DNA from: an uncultured Eudoraea sp.
Lineage (GTDB): Bacteria > Bacteroidota > Bacteroidia > Flavobacteriales > Flavobacteriaceae
Length of the DNA stretch: 64,000 nt
Assembly: GCA_947258555.1 (NCBI GenBank)
Contig: CAMYJF010000001.1
Coordinates: 1 to 64,000 of the forward strand
Reading direction: 5' to 3'
The notes beneath the pieces are model-generated. The model was given only the letters and a program-made list of their open reading frames with translations, was not told where the DNA came from and made no database searches. Positions 42,073 to 52,019 of this stretch are shown piece after piece (position 1 is the first letter of the stretch; each line of letters opens with the position of its first letter). The position numbers and the translations under genes are program-made.

Positions 42073-44817
42073 CCGGACTTTACTTTTATGTTCAAATTCG
42101 GTTTCCGGGTCCAGGATCCTCACAAACAAGGCAACTAGCTGCTCTTTAAATGCTAATAACTCTGCCGGAGTAATATTTGAATGAAGTTGCCGGCCCTCTT
42201 TTACTCCAAAGAATTGGACGCCATTGTTAAGTTTTTTGAAGGAGATGATGCCAGCTTTAAATTCTGACACCCTTTTTTGTTCATACGCCATTAGGGCATA
42301 GCACATAATTTGAAAGGCTTTCTGAAATTTGGGTTCGTCTATAATATCCTGCCAATCGGAAATTTGAAGATCCCGGGGATTGACAACACCTGTTTTGTAA
42401 TCCAGGACTCTTACAATGCCATCCACCGTATCTATCCGATCCGCGGTTCCTCGTAATTTTACCCCATCAGCCGGAAGAGATTCGTGCATAATTACAGCCT
42501 GAAGTTGCTCTTCCAAACCAAGGATCACAACATCGTGTTCCTTGCAAAATTCTATTTCATATTTGATGAGTCGCTCCAGGTATCTGATGACCACTTCATA
42601 GGCCAGTAGATTTTTCCCTTTTGTAAAATTTCCAGCTGGAAACTGAGAACGGAACTGCCCTTGTACAATAGAATGGATCTTTTTATATCGGCTTTCCAAA
42701 TGCTCGGTAGTTAAAGTTTTCTGTAGAAGCGGACCATACAAAAGTTCCAGCGATTGATGGACTATGATACCTAATGTCATCGGCCCAATGGTTTCTTCAT
42801 ACAATTGATCATCCTGGATGCCCAAAACTCCTCGCTTATAAAAAAGAAAAGGGTTTTCAATATAGGTGCTCAACAGGGTTGGGCTGAATCCTTTTTTTGA
42901 TTTAGTATACAATGCCTCGAGGAGGGCAGGAGATTTAATAACTTTTCTTATTTCCATCACTGATGTGTCATAGGCAGGAATGGCTATGCTCGAGCTGATA
43001 TTTCCTTTTTGAAAGGGATCTGTTTCCAATTGCATAATTAACCGGCTCTTTTCTCCGCCTGCCAGGGCATCTGGCTCTGTATCATAAAGCAGGTATATGG
43101 TTTCTGCCCGCTGTAATAGTCGATAGAAATGATAGGTATATACGGCGTCCTTTTCCTTATATGTAGGGATGCCGAATTGTTTTTTGACATCGAAAGGGAT
43201 AAGAGATGAATGCGTTTTGCCTGTTGGGATCACTCCTTCATTTACCGAGGTCATAATGATTGTCTTATAATCCAGGAGCCTGCTCTCCAGCATGCCCATG
43301 ATCTGTAGGCCTTTCAGAGGTTCCCCGCGCATATCAACCTGTTGCATCTGCAGAATATTCTCAAAGAGCATTCTCAATGCAGGGATATCATCGATGAAAT
43401 CATATTGATCTGCAAATTCTGCTATTTGGTTACATACCTGATGGAACCCATATAGTAATTGTAACCCTACCCTATTATCCTTCCGGATCATAGATTCTTT
43501 TAATCGACTAATGATCTGTATTATATTGTTAATGCCCGTTTTTGCATTGTTTGGCTTAGACGGATAAAACAAATGCAAGACCTGAGCTTTATCCAGCTCT
43601 GACCGTAAAGTTTCAGGACCAACATATGCTGGATTCTCATTGTATATTGATGCGCGCAGCTCAGCGATAATTGCTTCCCCATTGTTATCTAATACTCTTT
43701 TAAAAATGGGATGAGCCAGCATAGACAGAATATTCCTGGCATACCATCCTTTAGGATCCTGATCTTCATAACATTGAATGATCTTCGAGAAAAATCCGGC
43801 CAAAGCCGTTTTCTCTAGCGGATATCCCATAGTAATATTGGCGTCAGGCACAGTAGATGGAAGGGAGTGCAATAAAGGATTTAGCAGTGCTTCATCATTA
43901 AGAATAACTGCAGTTTCATTCAAGACTTGTTTGTGCGTTTCATTAAGCTCAGTGAGCAAGTCTGCCACATATTGAGCTTGTGATACTTCCCTGGGTATCC
44001 CAATAGCCTTAATTGTCTTAGAATTAGCATAATGGGTTGTAAATCCTTTTGGGGTATTTTCTGAAAAATATGACCACTTGTTTAGATAGCCCCTGATAAA
44101 ATAGGAGGCATCATGTTCATTATCCTCAACAAATACACTATCCAGATCCCAATAGATCTCGCTTTTAGTTCGGTTTAAGATCCGTTGAATAACCAAAGAC
44201 TCGGCTTTGGTCAGGGCATTAAAACCAACAAATACATAAGTTGGATCCGTTTGCCCATCCAAGTATGCGTCTATTGCTTCTGCTGCTTTTCTGAATACCA
44301 AGCCAGGGTAGCCCAATCCTTGCTGCAGCAATAAGGATGAATAGGAGTCATATAAAGGCCCCAGATCTTTCCAGAACCTGAGGTAATTAGATATCATGGT
44401 TGTGGGTTCTGCCTGTAGATCCCATTTATTAATCTCGTGAATAGCAGCCAGGTGATCGAACAAGTTATTTGCATCTACCAGGTACCGATCGAGCTCATTA
44501 AAATCCTGTAGCAGCGGAGCGGCCCAATGACAGAAATCTACAAAGGACTCCGTATTAGATGAATTTAATTTTCGATAGGTATTGTATAGCTCAAAGAGCT
44601 GTGTAGTGGGGGGGGCATAATCAAGTCCGGATACCTCTTGAACAAAGGATTCTATACTATAGATCTTTGGCGCAAATGTGGTTTTGCCAGTAATACCGGC
44701 CAGAGCATTGAGTAAAAAAGTTCCGGCACGCTTGTTTGGAAGGATAAAGATCAGATCTTCAAAGGAGTCGTGGATCTTATGTAAGTCTTCCAGTACCTCT
44801 TCTAAAAATCGACGCAT
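42064..44817 (-). CDS. AddB-like helicase/PD-(D/E)XK nuclease
   Basis: 917 residues from ATG 44817; the longer frame starts inside a terminator. The N-terminal part carries LIFILPNKRAGTFLLNALAG, a degenerate P-loop region as in AddB, with inactivated helicase motifs. The C-terminal nuclease has LRGTADRIDTVDGIVRVLDY then KTG (PD-(D/E)XK with D and K). AddB usually has CPFxxF and three further Cys that hold an Fe-S cluster; here it is ENPFLFYKRG and no Cys cluster is visible. It should pair with the AddA-like protein encoded 3 kb upstream to process double-strand breaks. Confidence 0.88.
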   Translation of the reverse strand: MRRFLEEVLEDLHKIHDSFEDLIFILPNKRAGTFLLNALAGITGKTTFAPKIYSIESFVQEVSGLDYAPPTTQLFELYNTYRKLNSSNTESFVDFCHWAAPLLQDFNELDRYLVDANNLFDHLAAIHEINKWDLQAEPTTMISNYLRFWKDLGPLYDSYSSLLLQQGLGYPGLVFRKAAEAIDAYLDGQTDPTYVFVGFNALTKAESLVIQRILNRTKSEIYWDLDSVFVEDNEHDASYFIRGYLNKWSYFSENTPKGFTTHYANSKTIKAIGIPREVSQAQYVADLLTELNETHKQVLNETAVILNDEALLNPLLHSLPSTVPDANITMGYPLEKTALAGFFSKIIQCYEDQDPKGWYARNILSMLAHPIFKRVLDNNGEAIIAELRASIYNENPAYVGPETLRSELDKAQVLHLFYPSKPNNAKTGINNIIQIISRLKESMIRKDNRVGLQLLYGFHQVCNQIAEFADQYDFIDDIPALRMLFENILQMQQVDMRGEPLKGLQIMGMLESRLLDYKTIIMTSVNEGVIPTGKTHSSLIPFDVKKQFGIPTYKEKDAVYTYHFYRLLQRAETIYLLYDTEPDALAGGEKSRLIMQLETDPFQKGNISSSIAIPAYDTSVMEIRKVIKSPALLEALYTKSKKGFSPTLLSTYIENPFLFYKRGVLGIQDDQLYEETIGPMTLGIIVHQSLELLYGPLLQKTLTTEHLESRYKKIHSIVQGQFRSQFPAGNFTKGKNLLAYEVVIRYLERLIKYEIEFCKEHDVVILGLEEQLQAVIMHESLPADGVKLRGTADRIDTVDGIVRVLDYKTGVVNPRDLQISDWQDIIDEPKFQKAFQIMCYALMAYEQKRVSEFKAGIISFKKLNNGVQFFGVKEGRQLHSNITPAELLAFKEQLVALFVRILDPETEFEHKSKVRLF

Positions 44818-44827
44818 TTCTAAAAAT

Positions 44828-44860
44828 AAAAAAAGCCCTGACAATACTGTCAGGGCTTTT
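44828..44860 (-). terminator. Terminator of ompA
   Basis: On the minus strand GCCCTGACAG pairs with the matching CTGTCAGGGC arm (GCCCTGACA/TGTCAGGGC) around a 4-nt loop, followed by seven T. It lies 33 bp beyond the ompA stop and just before the AddB-like gene. Confidence 0.88.
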
Positions 44861-44892
44861 CAAATTTATTTAAATCGTATCAGTAGCGGAAA

Positions 44893-46257
44893 TTACTTAA
44901 GTAAGTTAATTTCAACTCGTCTGTTTTGAGATCTACCGCTGCGTGTATTGTTATTAGCGATCGGTCTGTCTTCACCGTAACCGGCAGCAACCAATCTGTC
45001 TGCACCAATACCCTTGTCGATCAAGAAGTCACGAACAGCATTCGCTCTTGACTCAGAAAGCTTCTGGTTCAAGGATGCGCTACCTACGCTATCAGTGTGA
45101 CCTTCTACTGTAAATCGTGCATTAGGATACTCATTCAGGATTTGAATGATATCAACCATTACAGAAGTGGATTCTGCTTTGATGCTAGATTTGCCAGTAT
45201 CGAATAAGATAGTTCTTGCATAGTCATTCAATTGCTTCTGAACTTCCTCAGTAACTTCTGGGCATCCGTTGTTAGCAACTGTACCAGCAACTGTTGGACA
45301 CTGATCGTCTTTGTCTAAGACACCATCGGCATCGCCATCAGCCCAAGGACAACCGTTATTCTCAGCAGGACCAGCTTCATTAGGACATTGGTCATCACCG
45401 TCAGCAATACCATCACCATCTGCATCCGGGCATCCTGCAAGAGCAGCAAGTCCAGCTACATTAGCACATGCATCGTCTTTGTCAGCAACGCCGTCACCAT
45501 CTGTATCAGGACATCCGTTCATTTCTTTAGAACCAGCTGCATTTGGACAACCATCTTTAGCGTCCTCGATACCATCTCCGTCAGAATCAGGACAGCCGTT
45601 GAAGGCCTCAAGACCTGCAACTTCCGGACACGCATCGTCTTTGTCGTAGATTCCATCACCGTCAGTATCAGCACCACCAAATTTGATAGCGACACCAGCA
45701 AGGTGTTGGAAATGACGAACACCGAAGTCTTCGAATGCATGCTTGTAAGAAGATTGTACAGTTAGGCCAATGTTATCAGAGAACCAGTAGTTTAATCCTA
45801 GTCCACCATTAAAAGTACCTGCACCGATTTCATCAACCCAGGTGTATCCTCCACCTATTTCAACGAAAGGCTGCAAATTCTTACCGTTACTTAGATTGTA
45901 TTTGATAGTTCCGTCTATTCCATAATGAGAAACGTCATCAACACTTACATCACCTAATTTACTGATTCGGTTGAGGGAACCTCTAGCGCCTACGGAAAAC
46001 CCATCACCAACAGATCTACTTACCGAAACATAGGATAAAGAAGGGATAATGTTCCAATGGTCGTTTACATTGAAATACTCATCAAAAAGAGTACCTGTGG
46101 GATAATCGGCAGAACTATCATTGGTAGGCCAAACATCAATGGCATTTACACCAAAGCTAACCTGCCACGGATTATTGTCATCCTGTGCTTGAATGTTGTT
46201 AAACCCTATTACAAGTAGGCCCACAACCAATAATCTGCTAAGCTGTTTCATGTTCAA
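44893..46257 (-). CDS. OmpA-family outer-membrane protein with five TSP type-3 repeats
   Basis: 454 residues. A signal peptide ([20 protein letters not shown], cleaved after IQA) precedes a beta-barrel domain to about 205. Five calcium-type thrombospondin-3 repeats ([73 protein letters not shown]) cover about 210-330. The OmpA C-terminal domain that binds peptidoglycan ends with [20 protein letters not shown] and [20 protein letters not shown]. It anchors the outer membrane to the wall. It has a full -33/-7 promoter and its own terminator, which fits high expression. Confidence 0.97.
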   Translation of the reverse strand: MNMKQLSRLLVVGLLVIGFNNIQAQDDNNPWQVSFGVNAIDVWPTNDSSADYPTGTLFDEYFNVNDHWNIIPSLSYVSVSRSVGDGFSVGARGSLNRISKLGDVSVDDVSHYGIDGTIKYNLSNGKNLQPFVEIGGGYTWVDEIGAGTFNGGLGLNYWFSDNIGLTVQSSYKHAFEDFGVRHFQHLAGVAIKFGGADTDGDGIYDKDDACPEVAGLEAFNGCPDSDGDGIEDAKDGCPNAAGSKEMNGCPDTDGDGVADKDDACANVAGLAALAGCPDADGDGIADGDDQCPNEAGPAENNGCPWADGDADGVLDKDDQCPTVAGTVANNGCPEVTEEVQKQLNDYARTILFDTGKSSIKAESTSVMVDIIQILNEYPNARFTVEGHTDSVGSASLNQKLSESRANAVRDFLIDKGIGADRLVAAGYGEDRPIANNNTRSGRSQNRRVEINLLK

Positions 46258-46285
46258 AATTTTAAGTTTAAGTGTTTATCAGCTG

Positions 46286-46316
46286 CAAATGTAAGTTGTT
46301 AAGAATTATTAACAAA
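46286..46316 (-). promoter_or_regulatory. Complete promoter of ompA (TTTG, 19 bp, TACATTTG)
   Basis: On the minus strand TTTG at 46313-46316 is separated by 19 bp from TACATTTG at 46286-46293. This matches the full Bacteroidota -33/-7 arrangement and is the best promoter in the window. The -7 box ends 28 bp before the start codon. Confidence 0.75.
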
Positions 46317-46365
46317 ATCATACACTCATTTTTTTTAAGCGCATTTCATAGGTAAAATCGGGCAC

Positions 46366-47559
46366 TTAAACGATATTTAATGCCTTTCCAACTTCTGTAA
46401 ATGCATTTATTGCTTTGTCAATTTGTTCAGGCGAATGTGCTGCAGAAAGTTGCACTCTGATGCGTGCTTTTTCTTTCGGGACGACAGGGAAGAAAAAGCC
46501 AATCACATAGATACCTTTTGCTAACAACTGCCTGGCCATTTCTTGTGCCAATTTTGCATCATATAGCATAACCGGCACAATTGCCGACTCCCCATCAATG
46601 ATATCAAAACCGGCGGCCTTCATGCCTTTTTTAAAATGGGCTGCATTTTCTTCAAGGGTATCCCTAAGATCAGAATCATCTTGAAGCATCTCAAATACCT
46701 TAATTGAAGCCCCTACAATAGCCGGGGCAAGGGAATTGGAAAATAAGTAAGGCCTTGATCGTTGGCGCAACATTTCAATGATCTCTTTCTTACCCGTTGT
46801 ATAACCACCCATTGCACCACCAAGCGCTTTACCTAAGGTGCCTGTAATTATATCCACCCTATCCATAACCCCTTTGGCCTCCAGGGTTCCACGGCCTGTT
46901 GCACCAATAAATCCTGCAGCATGGCATTCATCTATCATGACCATTGCATCGTATTTATCGGCCAGGTTACATATTTCATCAAGCGGTGCGAGAAGGCCAT
47001 CCATGGAGAAAACCCCATCAGTAACTATGATCTGGAAACGCGCCCCGTCTTGCCTGGCCTGTTTCAATTGTTTCTCGAGATCGGCCATATCTCCATTGGC
47101 ATATCTGTACCGCTTCGCCTTACACAATCGCACGCCATCTATTATGGAAGCGTGATTCAGACTATCTGAAATAATCGCATCTTCTGCTGTCAGAAGAGGT
47201 TCAAATAAGCCCCCGTTAGCATCAAATGCGGCCGCGTATAAAATGGTATCCTCTGTTCCGTAAAAGGAGGCGATCTTCGCCTCAAGTTCCTTGTGAATAT
47301 CCTGGGTTCCACAGATAAATCGAACCGAAGACATTCCAAAGCCATGAGTGTCCATAGTATCTTTGGCAGCCTGGATGACTTCGGGATGTGAAGACAAGCC
47401 CAGGTAATTGTTCGCACAGAAGTTCAATACCTCCTCACCGGTGCTCACTCGTATTAAAGCCCCTTGAGGGGATGTAATAATGCGTTCTTCTTTAAAAAGC
47501 CCGGCCTCTTGAATTTCCTGGAGTTCTTTTTCTAAATGATCTTTGATCTTTCCGTACAT
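46366..47559 (-). CDS. kbl: Glycine C-acetyltransferase (2-amino-3-ketobutyrate CoA ligase)
   Basis: Converts 2-amino-3-ketobutyrate and CoA to glycine and acetyl-CoA in threonine breakdown. The start is ATG 47559 ([20 protein letters not shown]), 1 bp after the stop of the helicase gene; the longer frame lies inside that gene. 397 residues, as in E. coli. [53 protein letters not shown] and the PLP lysine in [19 protein letters not shown] are visible. It is translationally coupled to the AddA-like gene, an odd pairing; tdh is not here. Confidence 0.96.
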   Translation of the reverse strand: MYGKIKDHLEKELQEIQEAGLFKEERIITSPQGALIRVSTGEEVLNFCANNYLGLSSHPEVIQAAKDTMDTHGFGMSSVRFICGTQDIHKELEAKIASFYGTEDTILYAAAFDANGGLFEPLLTAEDAIISDSLNHASIIDGVRLCKAKRYRYANGDMADLEKQLKQARQDGARFQIIVTDGVFSMDGLLAPLDEICNLADKYDAMVMIDECHAAGFIGATGRGTLEAKGVMDRVDIITGTLGKALGGAMGGYTTGKKEIIEMLRQRSRPYLFSNSLAPAIVGASIKVFEMLQDDSDLRDTLEENAAHFKKGMKAAGFDIIDGESAIVPVMLYDAKLAQEMARQLLAKGIYVIGFFFPVVPKEKARIRVQLSAAHSPEQIDKAINAFTEVGKALNIV

Positions 47560-47560
47560 A

Positions 47561-50500
47561 TCAGATGAATTTAACCTTGACATTTTCTCCAAGGTATACT
47601 AAAATCTTATGAGGGATTTGATATCCCATTTCTTCTAAAACGGCTTGGTAAATATATAGCTGTTTCTCGTGTTCCGGATTTTCCTTTCCGGTTTTATAAT
47701 CAATTATAGTTGCTGTATTTCCTTTTATCGCTATACGATCCGGTCTGAAAATGACACCATTTTTCGTAAGTATGTCTTGTTCGTTGCGGTTGATGTATTC
47801 CTCTGAAAAATAGGGCGCCAGTTGTTCATCGGCAACGACCCTCAGCAATAGATCTCGGATGTTTGCGCTTGATTCATCAGTCAGATCACCATTATTGAGT
47901 CGCTTTTGAATGGCCGAATCAATATCGGCAGAAGTGTGAATTTCACTAAGTAATTGATGGGCCCATCGCCCATGTTCAATTGCTTTTTGCTGCCCGGATT
48001 CCCAGATCATATCGGAATCAACTATGGTGTTCCTGGGCCCATGCTCATGTTGTGAATAGGTAAAACTAATTTCCGTCTCCGAAATGGGGTCTGACACTTC
48101 TTCAAAAGTCACCAGGCTCCCAAAGTCATATTGGAGTTTGGTGTCATCCCATTCTCCCTGTTGCATCAGGTAATTAATGAATAACCCATTGTACGTTTTC
48201 TGGGATGCCTTGCCATCCTTGGTTACTTCCTTATTGGCTAAGACATACAATCCATGGATCGCCCTGGTCAAGGCCACATAGAGGACATTGAAGGAGTCTA
48301 ATTCGAGTCGGCATTGCTCTTCTTCATAGGCGTTCCGTATAGCGTCCGGATATAGCGCAAGACTGGAATTCTTGTTGAGCATTATATGCGACAGAGGGTC
48401 AAAGACCTGTTCAGTTGCAGGCACCCAAATTTTAGGTTTAAGGTCGTCATAGATCCGTGAATTGGCGAAGGGGTAAATAACGATAGGAAACTCCAACCCT
48501 TTTGCCTTGTGAACTGTCATTATTGTCAAGGCATTCAGTCCTTCAGGAGAAGGGATTCCTAAAGAAGATTTTTTTGATTCCCAATGTGTCAGAAAAGTCT
48601 CAATTCCGGCACCTTTGGTTTTCTCAACGGACAAGACCTCATCCAGGAAAAAGGAAATATAGGCAGATCCATTTTCAGCCATGTTAAATTTTTTGATCGC
48701 ATGGGTGCATCCTTCATAAACAGATAAACCCTCCATGGAAACCGGATCATAAGAATATTCGCGAACCAATAATTCTGGGATTCCTTCCAAATGCGCATGG
48801 ATGAATTCATGTTTGTTTTCATTCTGCGGTGCCAGGTAATTAAGTATTTCAAATCCAACGGCAAGATCCGTTGGGTGCAGAGCGAAATACAATATATGTA
48901 TTAGAAAATTTACTTTTGGACTCGATGCCAATAAAAGAGATTCCGGAGAGATCACCGGAACACCCTGGGCGGTGAGTGCCTTAGCCAACAAGCTTGCTTC
49001 CTTTCTTTTTCGGACCAGGATACATACTTCTGGCAATCCGTATCCTTTTTGGGTGCATTCTTCCAGAATGGCAAGAACACCCTGGGTGTATGCCTGTTCC
49101 AGATCCGGATCGGTTTTTTCGATGAATCTCAGGGATACCAGTCCACCTTTGCGTTCATTTATTTCCTGAACCACTTCTTCTTCAAATAAGGATCTGAAGT
49201 CCTGTTGTTGTAAAACAGGGCTGGTCGACTTAAAAAAATCGTTGTTAAATGCGATAATTTCTTCTGAGCTCCTGTAATTTTTTAAGAGTGCGCTTCTACT
49301 TATTTCAGCCTGGAAAGGATTTTGTGTAAGATTTATGAGATTAAGGAATTGTTCGGCCTTTCCACCTCGCCACCTGTAAATGGCTTGCTTAACATCTCCA
49401 ACCAATGTCAGGGAACCTGCATGTCCGGAATCGTCAAGTCCGCTTAACGCACCTTGAATAAGAGGTATCAGATTATTCCATTGGAGTAAGGATGTGTCCT
49501 GAAATTCATCAATAAAATAATGCCGATAGATTTCCCCCATCCTTTCATATATATAAGGTGTAGGCTGGTCCCTGATCTGTTCAGAGATCAATTGGTTGAA
49601 TTTACCTATGGGCAACAACGATCTTTGTTGTTCTATTTCCTGGATCTCCTGATTTATAGAAGCAAGAAGTGTTAGCGGAACGAAATTTCTATATGCATTT
49701 AATAGTAGCACATTTCTGGTGACTTCTTCCTTTTGCTTCAGATAATGTGTTAAGAGAAAATCTAAATGTGTTTCTTTTGGGAGGGTCATTTTGGAATTGA
49801 ATACTGTGCCTGCAGTTAAATTAGTTTCCAATTGATTTCCATACAGTTTGTTCAGATCCCATGGGATCGAATAAAATTTTCTGAAGTGATTGGGCAATGT
49901 TTTTCGGTTAAACAAGCTATCATCTAACTCATGCTCTTTTAAATAGGACAGAACATTCTCTGAAATGGATATGATCTCCTTTTTAGATTTGCCTATTTCT
50001 TTTTTTAGGTGATTTCTGATCTTTTGAAATTCTTCCAAAGACAAGGGCAATAATTCTGCGAGAAAACCTCTGTGATTTTCATTGAATAAGAAACGACCGA
50101 AATTTTGAAGGTCCTTACTGATATCCCAGTTTCTATCTTCCTCTGCCTGTTCAATGGCGAAATCCAAAAGCAAATCCGTTAACTCTTTATTTATACCTGT
50201 CTTGGCAAGAAGTTTATCTACTCCTTCTTCTAAAAGCGCATCCGTATCAAGGGTGACTTCAAAGTTGTGAGCCAGCCCCAGATCTTTACTAAATGTCCTT
50301 ATCAGCCTATGGTTGAACTTATCTATAGTTGAGACATCAAAAAACGCATAGTTGTGAAGGATGTCTTTTAGCAGACTGCGCGAACGATCTTTAATTTCCT
50401 GTTCACCTAGTTGCATCTCCTTACACAGGGCGTGGAACAGAGCGGTGCTTCTCGATGGGATTTTATCATAAGTGAAATCCGAGAGTGACCTGAGAATTCG

Positions 50501-50668
50501 TTCTTTCATTTCATTCACCGCTTTATTGGTGAATGTTATGGCTAAAAGTTTCCTGAAACCTCTTCTTCCACCTTGGGACAAAGCGATCTTCAAATAAGAT
50601 TTCACTAATGTGAAGGTCTTTCCTGAACCGGCTGATGAATGGTATATATGGAAGCTAGGTAGCTGCAT
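47561..50668 (-). CDS. AddA-like UvrD-family helicase-nuclease
   Basis: 1035 residues. Helicase motif I is [18 protein letters not shown], Ia [73 protein letters not shown] and [18 protein letters not shown]. The C-terminal nuclease has RPDRIAIKG and [20 protein letters not shown]. This is the motor-nuclease of a two-subunit AddAB-type complex; the AddB-like subunit is encoded downstream beyond kbl and ompA. Confidence 0.93.
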   Translation of the reverse strand: MQLPSFHIYHSSAGSGKTFTLVKSYLKIALSQGGRRGFRKLLAITFTNKAVNEMKERILRSLSDFTYDKIPSRSTALFHALCKEMQLGEQEIKDRSRSLLKDILHNYAFFDVSTIDKFNHRLIRTFSKDLGLAHNFEVTLDTDALLEEGVDKLLAKTGINKELTDLLLDFAIEQAEEDRNWDISKDLQNFGRFLFNENHRGFLAELLPLSLEEFQKIRNHLKKEIGKSKKEIISISENVLSYLKEHELDDSLFNRKTLPNHFRKFYSIPWDLNKLYGNQLETNLTAGTVFNSKMTLPKETHLDFLLTHYLKQKEEVTRNVLLLNAYRNFVPLTLLASINQEIQEIEQQRSLLPIGKFNQLISEQIRDQPTPYIYERMGEIYRHYFIDEFQDTSLLQWNNLIPLIQGALSGLDDSGHAGSLTLVGDVKQAIYRWRGGKAEQFLNLINLTQNPFQAEISRSALLKNYRSSEEIIAFNNDFFKSTSPVLQQQDFRSLFEEEVVQEINERKGGLVSLRFIEKTDPDLEQAYTQGVLAILEECTQKGYGLPEVCILVRKRKEASLLAKALTAQGVPVISPESLLLASSPKVNFLIHILYFALHPTDLAVGFEILNYLAPQNENKHEFIHAHLEGIPELLVREYSYDPVSMEGLSVYEGCTHAIKKFNMAENGSAYISFFLDEVLSVEKTKGAGIETFLTHWESKKSSLGIPSPEGLNALTIMTVHKAKGLEFPIVIYPFANSRIYDDLKPKIWVPATEQVFDPLSHIMLNKNSSLALYPDAIRNAYEEEQCRLELDSFNVLYVALTRAIHGLYVLANKEVTKDGKASQKTYNGLFINYLMQQGEWDDTKLQYDFGSLVTFEEVSDPISETEISFTYSQHEHGPRNTIVDSDMIWESGQQKAIEHGRWAHQLLSEIHTSADIDSAIQKRLNNGDLTDESSANIRDLLLRVVADEQLAPYFSEEYINRNEQDILTKNGVIFRPDRIAIKGNTATIIDYKTGKENPEHEKQLYIYQAVLEEMGYQIPHKILVYLGENVKVKFI

Positions 50669-50744
50669 GTATTGAACTGCAAATTACGCAATCTTAAGGG
50701 CATTCTGACAGGTGATTTCGTTTCTCGAGCACGCAAAAAAAATG

Positions 50745-50752
50745 TACCTTTG
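50745..50752 (+). promoter_or_regulatory. -7 box (TACCTTTG) of sodA
   Basis: Full TAnnTTTG match 34 bp before the ATG; the leader would be about 29 nt. No clear TTG is seen at -33. Confidence 0.55.
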
Positions 50753-50786
50753 ATAGTCAAACCTTTTTATTTAAAACAAAGAAATT

Positions 50787-51395
50787 ATGGCTTTTGAATT
50801 ACCAAATTTGTCGTATGCCTATGATGCCCTGGAGCCTCATATAGACGCGCGCACAATGGAAATACATCATACAAAACATCATAACGGATATACGACCAAG
50901 CTCAATGCGGCAATTGCCGGATCAGAGCTGGAAGGCAAGTCCATTGAAGATATCCTGAATGATCTCGACATGTCAAACATGGCCGTTCGGAATAATGGTG
51001 GAGGATTTTATAATCATGTGCTTTATTGGGATATTATGTCTCCCAATGGTGGTGGTACTCCTGGTGGAGATCTGGGCTCAGCAATTGCAGATGCTTTCGG
51101 ATCCTTTGAAGCATTTAAAGATAAGTTTAGCGCAGCTGCTGCGACCAGATTTGGATCTGGTTGGGCATGGCTGTGTGCGCACAAAGGGGGCAAGTTAGAT
51201 ATATGTTCCACTCCTAATCAAGACAATCCGTTAATGCCAAGTACCGGATGTGGCGGACACCCTATTCTAGGTATTGATGTATGGGAGCACGCGTATTATT
51301 TAAATTATCAGAACCGACGCCCGGATTATATAAACGCATTTTTTGAAGTGATCAACTGGGGCCGAGTGGCTGAACTTTACCAAGTAAACAGCTAA
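50787..51395 (+). CDS. sodA: Superoxide dismutase (Fe/Mn family)
   Basis: 202 residues. Metal ligands: His in [16 protein letters not shown], His in [11 protein letters not shown], and Asp and His in [20 protein letters not shown]. The GWAWLC segment and C-terminal [14 protein letters not shown] are canonical. Metal use (Fe, Mn or either) cannot be settled by sight. It has its own promoter and terminator; the sRNA cluster begins just beyond. Confidence 0.97.
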   Translation: MAFELPNLSYAYDALEPHIDARTMEIHHTKHHNGYTTKLNAAIAGSELEGKSIEDILNDLDMSNMAVRNNGGGFYNHVLYWDIMSPNGGGTPGGDLGSAIADAFGSFEAFKDKFSAAAATRFGSGWAWLCAHKGGKLDICSTPNQDNPLMPSTGCGGHPILGIDVWEHAYYLNYQNRRPDYINAFFEVINWGRVAELYQVNS

Positions 51396-51426
51396 TCATA
51401 GGTTAAGAAAATCCTTAAAATAGATG

Positions 51427-51458
51427 AAGCCATTCCTTATATCAAGGAGTGGCTTTTT
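51427..51458 (+). terminator. Rho-independent terminator of sodA
   Basis: AAGCCATTCCTT pairs with AAGGAGTGGCTT (one T-G pair) around ATATC, followed by TTT. Confidence 0.85.
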
Positions 51459-51474
51459 GGTTTGTATAAAATAG

Positions 51475-51544
51475 AAAAGGGCAGAGAAGCCTCCGCCCTT
51501 TTCGTCCCAAATCTTACCATAAACTTAACCTACTTATGCTATGG
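51475..51544 (-). ncRNA. Small RNA copy A of a three-copy family
   Basis: On the minus strand the copy opens with CCATAGCATAAGTAGGTTAA and has 38 of 40 core bases in common with copies B and C (differences at 51505 and 51521). The core is followed by a hairpin GGGCGGAG...CTCTGCCC (one mismatch) flanked by AAAA/TTTT and then CTATTTTA. The -7 box TAATTTAG sits exactly 5 nt before the core. The transcript would be about 70 nt. Upstream activator repeats are not convincing here. The nearest gene is sodA, on the opposite strand. No function can be assigned from this alone. Confidence 0.7.
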
Positions 51545-51549
51545 CAGCA

Positions 51550-51557
51550 CTAAATTA
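51550..51557 (-). promoter_or_regulatory. -7 box (TAATTTAG) of sRNA copy A
   Basis: One mismatch from TAnnTTTG, shared with copy C (TTAG ending). The gap to the conserved core is 5 nt, as in copies B and C. Confidence 0.6.
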
Positions 51558-51671
51558 CTGGTATTGTGAGAAATAACAAAGGTTTTTTCAGAAATTTTAA
51601 ATATAAGGCGATAGTCCTGGAAATAGGAGCTTGGGGTCAAGCACTATTTTTATGCCGAATAAGCACCAAAT

Positions 51672-51741
51672 AAAAAAGGCAGGAGTTATCCTGCCTTTTT
51701 TCCCCAAATCTTACCATGAACTTAACCTACTTATGCTATGG
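51672..51741 (-). ncRNA. Small RNA copy B of a three-copy family
   Basis: Minus-strand core at 51741-51702 identical to copy C in all 40 bases (opens CCATAGCATAAG, ends AAGATTTGGGG). It is followed by a perfect terminator: AAAAAAGGCAGGA pairs with TCCTGCCTTTTTT around a 4-nt loop. The stem sequence differs from those of copies A and C but pairing is kept, which is what selection on an RNA hairpin would produce. The -7 box TACATTTG is a full consensus match exactly 5 nt upstream. Length about 70 nt. Confidence 0.75.
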
Positions 51742-51746
51742 TCCTC

Positions 51747-51754
51747 CAAATGTA
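51747..51754 (-). promoter_or_regulatory. -7 box (TACATTTG) of sRNA copy B
   Basis: Full TAnnTTTG match, 5 nt before the conserved core. Confidence 0.65.
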
Positions 51755-51784
51755 TGCTAAAGGGACACAGCCAAAAAAGGTTTT

Positions 51785-51817
51785 GGATGAACGCCTCTTT
51801 ATTCAGTTGAAATGCGC
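51785..51817 (-). promoter_or_regulatory. Degenerate upstream repeat pair of sRNA copy B
   Basis: GGATGAACGCC and GTTGAAATGCGC (plus-strand reading) have their TGAA at 51788 and 51808, that is 47 and 67 bp upstream of the start of core B. The perfect repeats of copy C have TGAA at exactly 47 and 67 bp from core C. In a 31-base alignment the two regions agree at 19 positions. Confidence 0.5.
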
Positions 51818-51905
51818 AATGATGGGTTAATTGAAAGAATTTTCGTTCTATTCGTATTAGGTGGGATTGAAAGCTTGTAGCTAGAAGTCGCAAAGATGGA
51901 AAAAT

Positions 51906-51976
51906 AAAAAAGGTGGAGAAGTCTCCACCTTTTTTGCCCCAAATCTTACCATGAACTTAACCTACTTATGCTATGG
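51906..51976 (-). ncRNA. Small RNA copy C of a three-copy family
   Basis: First copy in reading direction, with the best upstream site. The core at 51976-51937 is identical to copy B. The terminator is AAAAAAGGTGGAGA pairing with TCTCCACCTTTTTT, again a private stem. The -7 box TACTTTAG (one mismatch) is 5 nt upstream and no -33 TTG is present at the right distance, which is typical of an activator-dependent promoter. The perfect direct-repeat pair at 52020-52060 is centred about 60 bp upstream. The possible Rfam match to compare is the Flavo-1 family; I cannot verify it. Confidence 0.78.
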
Positions 51977-51981
51977 CAAGC

Positions 51982-51989
51982 CTAAAGTA
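51982..51989 (-). promoter_or_regulatory. -7 box (TACTTTAG) of sRNA copy C
   Basis: One mismatch from TAnnTTTG, 5 nt before the conserved core. Confidence 0.62.
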
Positions 51990-52019
51990 AACGAGTCACT
52001 CCCCAGACCTCTATAAATC

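Noticed and set aside
45311-45765. Long plus-strand frames opposite the OmpA gene
   Set aside because: They are antisense shadows of the thrombospondin-type repeats; the Ser/Pro-rich translation reflects the repeat codons.
46335-46360. GCGCATTTCATAGG between ompA and kbl as another copy of the shared regulatory motif
   Set aside because: Only one element, with mismatches, and in the wrong orientation for the ompA promoter.
51711-51893. A 60-residue minus-strand frame across the sRNA cluster
   Set aside because: It crosses the promoter and core of copy B, has no coding character, and conservation in the region follows the RNA elements and not the frame.
51475-51976. The three 40-nt repeats as a CRISPR array
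   Set aside because: Spacing is about 197 and 235 bp, each copy carries its own promoter box and terminator, and there are no cas genes.
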